Source: Pseudomonadota bacterium (GTDB lineage Bacteria; Pseudomonadota; Alphaproteobacteria; Rhizobiales; Phreatobacteraceae). From it: a stretch of DNA of 8,948 nucleotides. Numbering within the stretch: position 1 is the first letter of the stretch; each line of letters opens with the position of its first letter. The position numbers and the translations under genes were made by a program. Where the stretch lies: positions 1 through 8,948 of the forward strand of contig JAEZGJ010000067.1 of the NCBI GenBank assembly GCA_023416965.1, read 5' to 3'. Below, piece after piece: positions 1-6,051 of this stretch. Below the pieces are notes generated by a model. That model did not search any database, was not told the DNA's origin, and saw only the letters and a program-made list of their open reading frames with translations.

Positions 1-11
1 TTTAAGACACA

Positions 12-41
12 GCGGCAAGGGCCCGGGACAGGGCCCGCCGC
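12..41 (-). terminator. GC-rich hairpin after the minus-strand gene pair, possible terminator
   Basis: Just past the stop of the minus-strand gene, GCGGC (12-16) pairs with GCCGC (37-41) and GGGCCC (19-24) pairs with GGGCCC (31-36). This gives an 11-bp stem with a 2-nt bulge and a 6-nt loop. Read on the minus strand, the 3' side (positions 11 to 1) is not a clean T run, only ending in a short TTAAA. The position suits a transcription end or mRNA-stabilising hairpin, but the missing U tract keeps this uncertain. Confidence 0.4.
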
Positions 42-48
42 GGCGCGC

Positions 49-1113
49 TCAGGGCATGGGCTTCAGCTGGCGCGGCAGGGCGGCGAGATCCGCCTCCAGT
101 TCGCCGATGCGGGCCCGCAGGGCCGATTCGGCCTCGGTGCGGTTGGAGAACTCGGCGCCGTCGACGACGAACTTCTCGCCGCGCAGGAAGCCGGACTTCT
201 TCACCTTGACGCCGTTCGTCTTGAGGTCGTCGAGGACGGCCTGAGCGGCGGTGATCTTGGCGTTGATGGCGTTGTTGTGCTCGAGGGCGAGAGCGCGGTC
301 GCGCTCACGCTGCGCGCCGGCGAGTCGGGCGTTGCGGGCGTCGATCCGGCTGCGGTAGTCCGCCGCCTCCAGCCATTCGGTGCGCTGGCAGACGACCAGA
401 AGCGAGGCGGTGGTGCCGGCGGCCCATCCGAGGCCGAAGGCGCCGAGCACGGCCTCCGGCTCGCGGCGGTTGCCTGCACGCACCACCTTCTGGTGCTCGT
501 GATAGGTCAGGCTCTTGTCCAGCGGGACCACCATCTTGATCTCCCACTGGTCCTCGTTGAGCGAGGCGATCAGCTGGTCGAGGCGCGAGGTGATCTCGGG
601 AACGTCCACCGTGACCGCGCCGAGGCTCCACTCCTTGTCGCCCTCCGTCTTGGTCCAGTTGGGAAAGAGGTCGACGGTGAACTGCTTGGTCTCGATCCAG
701 GGGATCATGGCGGTGGAACTCGTGGGCAGGGAGGAAGCGGAGGCAGGCTGGGGGGGCAGATGAGGGGCGAGGGCCGTGACCGGCTCGGCGATCACGGGAG
801 CGGCAGCGGTGAGCGGCGCGGCGGCGGGTTCTGGGATCGCCGGCTCGGCGGGGGCAGCCGCCCCATCGGCGGGGGGTGGAACGACAAGGGGCTCCAGCAC
901 AACCGGCGCGGCAGGTTCCGCCGGCCCCGGCGCGCCCAGCGGCGGATCGGGCCGGTCGAGGCTGAACCCCTCCAGGGCGGCGGAGAGCTCGTCCAGCTTC
1001 ACCCGGTCGTCCGGAGCCAGCTCAACGGCCGGGGCGTTCGCGGGAGGCGCCGGCGGCGGCGAGGCCGTCGAGATAGCGGGTCCAGGTCGCGTCGTGGTCT
1101 CGTCCGAGCTCAT
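49..1113 (-). CDS. Hypothetical protein with Pro/Ala-rich N-terminus and coiled-coil C-terminus
   Basis: I do not recognise this 354-residue protein. Residues 1-135 are a low-complexity Pro/Ala/Val tract, probably disordered, interrupted by a short charged helix-like piece (about 35-50). A folded part begins near MIPWIETKQF (136-145). Residues 165-245 have a pattern (LNEDQWE at 185-191, VVPLDK at 195-200, ending LLVVCQR at 238-244) that loosely recalls small DUF4177-like domains, which share a 'WE...VVP...R' layout; this is inference only. Residues 248-300 look like a charged helix or coiled coil. A short Lys-rich and Phe/Val/Gly segment (301-325) precedes a final amphipathic helix. There is no signal peptide or membrane span. 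The ATG at 1113 lies inside the upstream DUF971 gene (92-nt overlap) and has only a weak GGGA upstream. A GTG at 1002 (residue 38) would remove the overlap but also lacks a clear ribosome-binding site. It is probably co-transcribed with the DUF971 gene. Confidence 0.7.
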   Translation of the reverse strand: MSSDETTTRPGPAISTASPPPAPPANAPAVELAPDDRVKLDELSAALEGFSLDRPDPPLGAPGPAEPAAPVVLEPLVVPPPADGAAAPAEPAIPEPAAAPLTAAAPVIAEPVTALAPHLPPQPASASSLPTSSTAMIPWIETKQFTVDLFPNWTKTEGDKEWSLGAVTVDVPEITSRLDQLIASLNEDQWEIKMVVPLDKSLTYHEHQKVVRAGNRREPEAVLGAFGLGWAAGTTASLLVVCQRTEWLEAADYRSRIDARNARLAGAQRERDRALALEHNNAINAKITAAQAVLDDLKTNGVKVKKSGFLRGEKFVVDGAEFSNRTEAESALRARIGELEADLAALPRQLKPMP

Positions 1114-1426
1114 ACAGGTAGTCCCATGAATAGATGCCGGAGGAATGCATGTCGTCGAAGGTCAGGCGGACCGCGTAGTGCCCGACCCGATCGATGCCGA
1201 TCAGCTGGACGTCCTTCTTCCCCCCGACGAACTTGCGTTCCGACGGCGAATGCCCCTGCACTTCGGCGGAGGGGCTCTCCACCCGGAGATATTCGGCGTC
1301 GAGGGCGAAAATGTGCCCGTCGTCGAAACTGACCGTCAGCCTCCGCCGGTCGGCGGAGAGCCGGAGCTCGGTCGGCCAGGCATGCTGCCGGCCGGTCGCG
1401 CTCTCAACGGCGCTGATGTCCGTCAT
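1022..1426 (-). CDS. DUF971 domain protein (gamma-butyrobetaine hydroxylase N-terminal-like)
   Basis: This 134-residue protein is essentially one DUF971 domain (about residues 16-120). The family hallmarks are clear: WPTELRLS (17-24), a DDG turn (35-37), AEYLRVESPSAEVQGH (44-59), a GGK loop (68-70), VGHYAVRLTFDDMHSSGIYSW (81-101) and YLYELG (103-108). The same fold forms the N-terminal domain of gamma-butyrobetaine hydroxylase, where it binds zinc, and is fused to Mrp-type iron-sulfur carrier proteins in HCF101-like proteins. Stand-alone bacterial copies have no settled function; a role linked to Fe-S or metal handling is inference. The start is well supported by AGGAGG on the minus strand (about 1432-1437), 5 nt before the ATG. 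The gene is divergent from moaA across a 156-bp gap, and its last 92 nt overlap the next minus-strand gene. Confidence 0.9.
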   Translation of the reverse strand: MTDISAVESATGRQHAWPTELRLSADRRRLTVSFDDGHIFALDAEYLRVESPSAEVQGHSPSERKFVGGKKDVQLIGIDRVGHYAVRLTFDDMHSSGIYSWDYLYELGRDHDATWTRYLDGLAAAGASRERPGR

Positions 1427-1506
1427 CCGGACCTCCTGGTCTGAGACGTGTCGCAGGACGGTCCGGAGAGGTAGACTGTTCCGTCGCCATCTTCAACGCC
1501 GCAGGG

Positions 1507-1535
1507 GTGACGACGGGGCCGCCAGCGCCTAAATA
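1507..1535 (+). promoter_or_regulatory. Possible promoter for moaA
   Basis: In the gap between the divergent genes, GTGACG (1507-1512) and TAAATA (1530-1535) lie 17 bp apart, matching a sigma-70-type -35/-10 at 4 of 6 and 3 of 6 positions. The -10 candidate is one of the few A/T-rich spots in the gap, and the site is about 50 bp upstream of the moaA start. The match is weak and was found by eye only. Confidence 0.25.
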
Positions 1536-1545
1536 GATGGGAGAA

Positions 1546-1557
1546 GACGGCGCCGTC
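1546..1557. repeat. 12-bp perfect palindrome in the moaA leader
   Basis: GACGGCGCCGTC is a perfect 12-bp palindrome about 25 nt upstream of the moaA start codon, between the possible promoter and the ribosome-binding site. It could be a protein-binding site or a small leader hairpin. Short G/C palindromes of this length are not rare in such GC-rich DNA, so its significance is doubtful. Confidence 0.3.
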
Positions 1558-1582
1558 CGCAGGAGGCGACCGGGAGGAGCCC

Positions 1583-2608
1583 ATGTTCGACAGTGCCGTG
1601 GCGACGAAACCGCTGCCGATGATCGATCCCTTCGGGCGTTCGATCGACTATCTGCGCGTCTCCGTCACCGACCGCTGCGATTTCCGCTGCGTGTACTGCA
1701 TGTCGGAGAACATGGCTTTCCTGCCGAAGAAGGACCTCCTGACGCTGGAGGAACTCGACCGGCTGTGCTCGGCCTTCATCGCCAAGGGCGTGCGCAAGCT
1801 GCGCCTCACCGGCGGCGAGCCCCTGGTCCGCAAGGACGTGATGACGCTGTTCCGCTCGCTGTCGCGCCATCTCGATCGCGGCGCCCTCGACGAGCTGACC
1901 GTCACGACCAACGGTTCGCAGCTCGCCCGCCACGCCGCCGACCTGGCGGCCTGCGGCGTCCGGCGCATCAACGTCTCGCTCGACACGCTGGACCCCGCGA
2001 AATTCCGCGCCATCACCCGCTGGGGCGACCTCGAGGCGGTGCTGCGCGGCATCGACGCGGCGCTTTCGGCCGGCATCCACGTCAAGATCAACGCGGTGGC
2101 GCTGCGCGGCGTCAACGAGGCGGAGATCGAGAGCCTCGTCGCCTGGGCGCACGGCAAGGGCATGGACATCTCCTTCATCGAGGTCATGCCGCTCGGCGAC
2201 ATCGAGCCGTCGCGCCTGGACCAGTACCTGCCTCTGTCGCTGGTGCGCGCGCGCCTCGCAGAACGCTGGACCCTGAGCGAGAGCGAGCACCGCACCGGCG
2301 GCCCTGCCCGCTACGTGGAGGTCGCCGAGACCGGCGGGCGCATCGGCTTCATCACGCCGATGACCCATAATTTCTGCGAGAGCTGCAACCGGGTGCGCAT
2401 CACCTGCACGGGCACGCTCTACATGTGCCTCGGCCAGGACGACGCGGCCGACCTCAGGGCGCCCCTCAGGGCCTCCGAAGCGGACGACCTCCTGTCCGAC
2501 GCCATCGACCGGGCGATCGCCCGCAAGCCGCGCGGCCACGACTTCGTCATCGACCGCCGCACCCGCCAGCCCGCCGTCTCCCGCCACATGAGCATGACCG
2601 GCGGGTGA
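1583..2608 (+). CDS. moaA: GTP 3',8-cyclase MoaA (molybdenum cofactor biosynthesis)
   Basis: This cytoplasmic radical-SAM enzyme, with MoaC, converts GTP to cyclic pyranopterin monophosphate, the first step of molybdenum cofactor synthesis. The 341-residue length is normal for the family. The N-terminal SAM [4Fe-4S] motif C-x3-C-x2-C is at C32, C36 and C39, and the SAM-binding GGEP motif is at 77-80. The C-terminal, GTP-binding cluster motif C-x2-C-x13-C is at C265, C268 and C282, with the substrate-contacting Arg-x-Arg at R270 and R272. The protein ends in the Gly-Gly tail (340-341) needed for MoaA activity. All key residues are intact, so it should be functional. The ATG at 1583 is preceded by GGGAGGAG (1572-1579). 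No other Moco genes lie in the window; the gene looks monocistronic, with its own short divergent promoter region and an inverted repeat 3 nt after its stop. Confidence 0.97.
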   Translation: MFDSAVATKPLPMIDPFGRSIDYLRVSVTDRCDFRCVYCMSENMAFLPKKDLLTLEELDRLCSAFIAKGVRKLRLTGGEPLVRKDVMTLFRSLSRHLDRGALDELTVTTNGSQLARHAADLAACGVRRINVSLDTLDPAKFRAITRWGDLEAVLRGIDAALSAGIHVKINAVALRGVNEAEIESLVAWAHGKGMDISFIEVMPLGDIEPSRLDQYLPLSLVRARLAERWTLSESEHRTGGPARYVEVAETGGRIGFITPMTHNFCESCNRVRITCTGTLYMCLGQDDAADLRAPLRASEADDLLSDAIDRAIARKPRGHDFVIDRRTRQPAVSRHMSMTGG

Positions 2609-2610
2609 AA

Positions 2611-2646
2611 GAATGTGTCGTTCGTGTACGAACGACCGCAACATTC
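2611..2646. repeat. 36-bp interrupted inverted repeat after moaA (operator or 3'-end hairpin)
   Basis: The inner arms GTCGTTCGT (2617-2625) and ACGAACGAC (2628-2636) are perfect complements around a 2-nt centre. The outer arms GAATGT (2611-2616) and ACATTC (2641-2646) are also perfect complements, separated from the inner arm on the 3' side by CGCA (2637-2640). As RNA this is a 15-bp stem with one 4-nt bulge. No T run follows, so it is a poor intrinsic terminator. As DNA, the near-perfect 20-bp core resembles a dimer-binding operator. It lies 3 nt after the moaA stop and about 200 bp before the next start. Confidence 0.7.
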
Positions 2647-2842
2647 TGAGGGCGCTGCAAAAAATCCGCCTCGGGTTACATGACGTTGCGGAATATGCCG
2701 CTTTTCGGCCGCATTTCTCCCGCTTAAGCCCACCCTCGGGCGGATCGCATTGGCGGATCAGATCGCGACAGGCCCGTTCATCCCCGATCACCGTCGTGCG
2801 GCGTTACCGAGCGCCCGCACGATCTGTCCTGAGGCATCCGCG

Positions 2843-3505
2843 ATGACATCCGCATCCTCGCCGCAGCCCGACCCCGTTCTCGTTCGGGACGCCCTGCGCC
2901 GGATCACCGAATCCCCCTTCGTCCCCGCCGGTTCGGTGCCCGCAACGATCCTGACCCATGTGGTGGAGCGCACGCTCGCCGGCGACGACCGGTCGATCAA
3001 GGCCTACACGATCGCCGTGGAGGCCCTCGGGCGCCCGCCCGAGTTCAATCCCGACCGCGATTCTACGGTGCGGGTGGCGGCGATGCGGCTTCGCAACGCG
3101 CTCGACCTCTATTATGCCGGACCGGGCGCCGCCGATCCGCTGCGGATCCGGATGGCTCCCGGCAGCTACCGGCCGAACTTCGAGGCGCAGGAGCAACTGG
3201 CGGCAGCCCAGGTGGCGGCCGAGGCGGAGGCCCAGCCGAACGCGCCGCTCGTGCGCCCCCGTTGGCGGAGCTTCGCGTCGCCCGCCCACTGGATCATCGT
3301 GCTCGGAGCCATCCTTGCGGTGGACCTCGCCATGACCGTGTCGCTGATGGCCGTCCAGATGCGGGGCGATACGGCGCCCTACGAGGAGCCGGTGAAGCCG
3401 GCGCAGAAGCAGGTTCGCGCCGCCGAGAAGCCCGCCTCCAGCACTCTCGTGCTCGAGCGAATCCGACAGGACGTCCAACGCAGTTACCACCAGGCGGTGG
3501 AGTGA
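2843..3505 (+). CDS. Single-span membrane protein with regulator-like N-terminal domain
   Basis: This 220-residue protein has two recognisable parts. Residues about 10-113 match a domain I know from the N-terminus of rhizobial and acidobacterial proteins annotated as adenylate cyclase-like or TPR proteins. Its pattern here is LTHVVERTLAG (37-47), IKAYTIAVEALGR (52-64), F-N-P-D-R-D (68-73), VRVAAMRLRNALDLYY (77-92), then RIRMAPGSYRPNF (101-113). That domain is thought to be winged-helix-like and possibly DNA-binding, but its role is not established. One hydrophobic segment (about 150-172, between R140-R142 and R174) follows an Ala/Glu/Gln-rich linker. The remaining 45 residues are charged, with no TPR or catalytic domain, so this is a minimal version of the family. 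The ATG at 2843 has GAGG (2831-2834) at a good distance. A TTG at 2750 would add 31 residues with no clear ribosome-binding site or domain support. It is followed by 100 bp without visible features before the oxidase gene. Confidence 0.75.
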   Translation: MTSASSPQPDPVLVRDALRRITESPFVPAGSVPATILTHVVERTLAGDDRSIKAYTIAVEALGRPPEFNPDRDSTVRVAAMRLRNALDLYYAGPGAADPLRIRMAPGSYRPNFEAQEQLAAAQVAAEAEAQPNAPLVRPRWRSFASPAHWIIVLGAILAVDLAMTVSLMAVQMRGDTAPYEEPVKPAQKQVRAAEKPASSTLVLERIRQDVQRSYHQAVE

Positions 3506-3605
3506 CTGCGAGCCTCGCGGGGCTGGTGCGACGAAGCGGCTCTCGACCGCTGCCGCGCCGGGGGGTAGCAGGGGCGAAGGGACGAAACGACCGGAGCGCC
3601 GAAGC

Positions 3606-4751
3606 GTGGCCCATTATGACGTGATCGTTGCCGGCATCGGCGCGATGGGTTCGGCCGCGGCCTTTCAGCTTGCGCGGCGGGGCCGCCGGGTTCTCGGGCT
3701 GGAGCGCTTCGACATTCCGCACGCGATGGGCTCCTCCCACGGCGTCAACCGCATCATCCGCCTCGCCTATTTCGAGCACCCGCTCTACGTGCCGCTGCTC
3801 CGCCGCGCCTATGAGCTCTGGCGCGAGACCGAGTCAGCATTCGGCGAGCAGCTGCTCCATGTGACCGGCGGCCTCGATGCCGGTCCGCCCGACGGCCGCG
3901 TCGTCACGGGGTCGCTGGCGGCCTGCCGGGAGCACGGGCTGACGCACGAGCTCATGGACGCGCGCGAGACGGCGCGCCGCTTCCCGGCCTATCGCCTCGC
4001 CCGGGGCCACGTTGCCAACTTCCAGGCCGATGCCGGCTTCGTCATGAGCGAGAGGGCCATCGTCGCCCATGTCGCCATGGCGATGGCGGCGGGAGCCGAG
4101 ATCCACGGCCGCGAGGCGCTCACCGGCTGGGAGCCGACCGCCGGCGGCGGCGTGCGCGTCACCACGACCCGTGGCACCTACGAGGCCGAGCGGCTGATCC
4201 TCTCCACCGGCGCCTGGATCGGCGACCACGCACCGGAGCTCGCGCGCCTCGCCGTGCCGGAGCGCCAGGTGCTCGGCTGGTTCCAGCCGCTGAACCCCGC
4301 GCCCTTCGCCCTCGGCGCCTTCCCCGTCTCCATCGTCGAGACGCGGCTCGGCTCCTGCTACCAGTTCCCCGTCTTCGGCGTGCCGGGCTTCAAGATCGGC
4401 CTCTACAACCACCTGAGGGAGAGCGGCCACGCCGACGCCCTGTCGCGCGAGCCGCGCGAGGCGGACGAGGCCGCCCTGCGTGCCGTCGTCCGGGAAGTCT
4501 TCCCCGATGCCGACGGTCCAACCCTGGCGCTGCGCTGCTGCCTCTTCACCAACACGCCAGACGAGCATTTCGTCGTCGACACCCTGCCGGGACTGCCGCA
4601 GGTGGTGGTGGCCTCGCCCTGTTCAGGCCACGGCTTTAAGTTCGCCAGCGTCATGGGCGAGGTGCTCGCCGACCTGGCCACGACGGGCAGCAGCCCGCAC
4701 GACCTGTCGCTGTTCCGCCTCGGCCGCTTTGCCGAAGGAGGCGCCAGGTGA
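3606..4751 (+). CDS. solA: FAD-dependent sarcosine / N-methyl-L-tryptophan oxidase family enzyme
   Basis: This 381-residue flavoenzyme belongs to the monomeric sarcosine oxidase/MTOX family, which oxidatively removes the methyl group from N-methyl amino acids, giving the amine, formaldehyde and H2O2. Length is typical. The N-terminal Rossmann motif G-x-G-x2-G is at G10, G12 and G15, with the ribose-binding acid at E33. SSHGVNR (43-49) places His45 and Arg49 as in Bacillus sarcosine oxidase. K263 in GFKIG matches the oxygen-activating lysine (Lys265 there). C312, in CLFTNTPDEHF, aligns with the cysteine that binds FAD covalently; C311 beside it is an extra cysteine. SGHGFKFAS (340-348) is the conserved C-terminal FAD motif. 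The substrate cannot be fixed from sequence; the symbol reflects family only, and pipecolate or other N-methyl amino acids are possible. The GTG start at 3606 has GGAG at 3593-3596. Its stop overlaps the transporter start by 4 nt. Confidence 0.88.
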   Translation: MAHYDVIVAGIGAMGSAAAFQLARRGRRVLGLERFDIPHAMGSSHGVNRIIRLAYFEHPLYVPLLRRAYELWRETESAFGEQLLHVTGGLDAGPPDGRVVTGSLAACREHGLTHELMDARETARRFPAYRLARGHVANFQADAGFVMSERAIVAHVAMAMAAGAEIHGREALTGWEPTAGGGVRVTTTRGTYEAERLILSTGAWIGDHAPELARLAVPERQVLGWFQPLNPAPFALGAFPVSIVETRLGSCYQFPVFGVPGFKIGLYNHLRESGHADALSREPREADEAALRAVVREVFPDADGPTLALRCCLFTNTPDEHFVVDTLPGLPQVVVASPCSGHGFKFASVMGEVLADLATTGSSPHDLSLFRLGRFAEGGAR

Positions 4752-5683
4752 CCCCCCTCCCCTCCCCCGTGGTGGAGAGCGGCGCCAACCGCCGCGGCAT
4801 CATCGCCATGTGCACGGCCATGGCCTGTTTCATGACCAACGACACGCTGGTGAAGCTGGTGGCGGCCGACCTGCCGTCGGGCGAAATCATCGCCATCCGC
4901 GGCGGTTTCGCCACGATCATGGTCTTCGCCTGGCTGGTTGCGGCGGGTCACCTGAACGCCATCGGCAAGGTGGCCTCCCCGCTCGTCGCGGCGCGGGCGG
5001 GTCTCGAGGCGCTCGTCGCCTTCCTCTTCATCACCGCCATCGCCTCCATGCCGATCGCCGACATCACGGCGATCTTCCTCATCACGCCGCTGCTCATCAC
5101 GGCGCTGTCGGGACCGCTCCTGAAGGAGCAGGTGGGCTGGCGGCGCTGGTCGGCCGTCGCCGCCGGCTTCCTCGGCATGCTGCTGGTGGTGAAGCCCGGC
5201 GGCGCCGGATTCGTCGCCGGCTCGGCGACGGCCATGGCGCTCGCCAGCGTCGTCTTCTGCGCCATCCGCGACATGGTCACGCGCTTCATCGATCCGCGCA
5301 TCCCGACCATCGTCATCACGCTGACGACCTGCGTCACGGTCGCGGCCTTCGGGGCGGCCATGATCCCGTTCCAGTCATGGGTTCAGCCGACGCCGACCCA
5401 TCTTGGCCTGCTGCTGGCGGCGGCGACGGTCGTGGTCGTGGGCAATCACGCGATGATCCTCGCCTTCCGCGGCGTCGAGGTCTCGCTCGTCTCGCCCTTC
5501 CGCTATTCGGTCATGGTCTGGGCCATCGTCTCCGGCATCACGGTCTTCGGCGAATGGCCGGACGCCACGAGCTGGGCCGGCATCGCCCTCATCGTCGGCG
5601 CCGGGCTCTACACCCTGCACCGCGAACGGGTGAGGCTGCGGGTTCGCAGTTCGAAGGTGGAGGCGCAGGCCACACTTCCCTGA
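4748..5683 (+). CDS. EamA-domain (DMT superfamily) transporter
   Basis: This 311-residue inner-membrane protein is built from two EamA repeats (about residues 18-148 and 158-292) with ten likely membrane helices, the standard drug/metabolite transporter plan. Typical features are the early N-D-T-L-V-K stretch (31-36), a Pro-containing helix near LITPLLITALSG (111-122) followed by E127 and W131-R132 at the loop start, and SLVSPFRYS (246-254) in the second repeat. The C-terminus is a short basic tail. Members export or import amino acids, nucleosides, S-adenosylmethionine and other small metabolites, and sequence alone does not give the substrate. The GTG start lies inside the oxidase stop (overlap GTGA, 4748-4751). 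A strong AAGGAGG at 4735-4741, 6 nt upstream, supports translational coupling. Coupling suggests it moves the oxidase's substrate or product; this is inference. Confidence 0.88.
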   Translation: MTPLPSPVVESGANRRGIIAMCTAMACFMTNDTLVKLVAADLPSGEIIAIRGGFATIMVFAWLVAAGHLNAIGKVASPLVAARAGLEALVAFLFITAIASMPIADITAIFLITPLLITALSGPLLKEQVGWRRWSAVAAGFLGMLLVVKPGGAGFVAGSATAMALASVVFCAIRDMVTRFIDPRIPTIVITLTTCVTVAAFGAAMIPFQSWVQPTPTHLGLLLAAATVVVVGNHAMILAFRGVEVSLVSPFRYSVMVWAIVSGITVFGEWPDATSWAGIALIVGAGLYTLHRERVRLRVRSSKVEAQATLP

Positions 5684-6051
5684 AGAACGGAAGGCGAAGA
5701 TGTCGCAGGCCGGGCTGATGGGGTCCGGATCATTGCGCAGAACCGGGAATTTCGGTTTGAATCTTCCGTATCTCCCCTGTTGTATGCCGCCCGGCCGTGG
5801 CATAGAGAAACCGCGACGTTTCGGCGTCGAGCCGGCCACCGCACAAAAACAGCGGGGCCGGTCAGCGGGACAGGCAGTGGGCGATCGAGGGACAGGGCGG
5901 GCCGCGGTGACGCGGCGGACGCGACCAGTCGCAAGACACGTTTCATCTTGCCTCGTGCGGCGGAGGTTCCGCCGCGTGCGCGCCAGCCGGACCTACAGGT
6001 CCCGGAGAGCGGCCCCGTGAGGTCATGGCCTTCCAGGGGAGTCTACCCGGC
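5684..6051 (+). other. 368-bp non-coding stretch before the TRAP genes
   Basis: No convincing gene is present here. The first part has a weak hairpin, AACCG (5741-5745) with CGGTT (5753-5757), possibly the end of the oxidase-transporter transcript. The stretch 5745-5785 is the least G/C-rich part; TTTGAAT (5756-5762) could serve as a -35 element but I see no good -10 at the right spacing. The second part (5831-5978) holds several GC-rich hairpins, listed separately. The promoter for the TRAP genes most likely lies here. Confidence 0.6.
5831..5978 (+). promoter_or_regulatory. Cluster of hairpins in the probable TRAP leader
   Basis: Four inverted repeats follow one another. (1) 5832-5861: CCGGCC and CCGC pair with GCGG and GGCCGG, a 10-bp stem with one bulged A and an A-rich 9-nt loop (ACAAAAACA). 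(2) 5901-5916: GCCGCG pairs with CGCGGC around GTGA, a GNRA-type tetraloop. (3) 5931-5951: GCAAGA pairs with TCTTGC, 9-nt loop. (4) 5957-5975: GCGGCGGA pairs with TCCGCCGC, 3-nt loop, extendable by wobble pairs to about 5954-5978. None has a following T run. They could be a structured 5' leader, a small RNA or mRNA-stability elements. In GC-rich DNA some such pairings arise by chance, and no known riboswitch class is recognised. Confidence 0.35.

Noticed and set aside
277..1332. 351-codon plus-strand open frame opposite the DUF971 and unknown genes
   Set aside because: It has Gly/Arg-rich low-complexity shadow composition, and the DUF971 gene on the other strand is secure with a strong ribosome-binding site.
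2739..2759. Repeated GGCGGATC motif upstream of the membrane regulator-like gene
   Set aside because: Two copies of a short GC-rich octamer 14 bp apart are not clearly above chance and show no symmetry suggesting an operator.
1529..2791. 420-codon open frame antisense to moaA
   Set aside because: It lies opposite a fully conserved moaA, has His/Arg/Asp/Val-rich shadow composition and matches no family I know.
3506..3605. Possible promoter or terminator between the membrane protein and the oxidase
   Set aside because: I see no convincing hairpin with a T run and no -35/-10 pair; only the ribosome-binding site of the oxidase is clear.
5608..5946. 112-codon minus-strand open frame with GAGG upstream in the gap before the TRAP genes
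   Set aside because: It overlaps the 3' end of the transporter gene, has no recognisable domain and an Arg/Ser-rich composition typical of chance frames. I cannot exclude a small gene but do not support one.
5700..6020. 106-codon plus-strand open frame after the DMT transporter
   Set aside because: It is highly Arg-rich with no domain and runs through the hairpin cluster, so it is most likely a chance frame.
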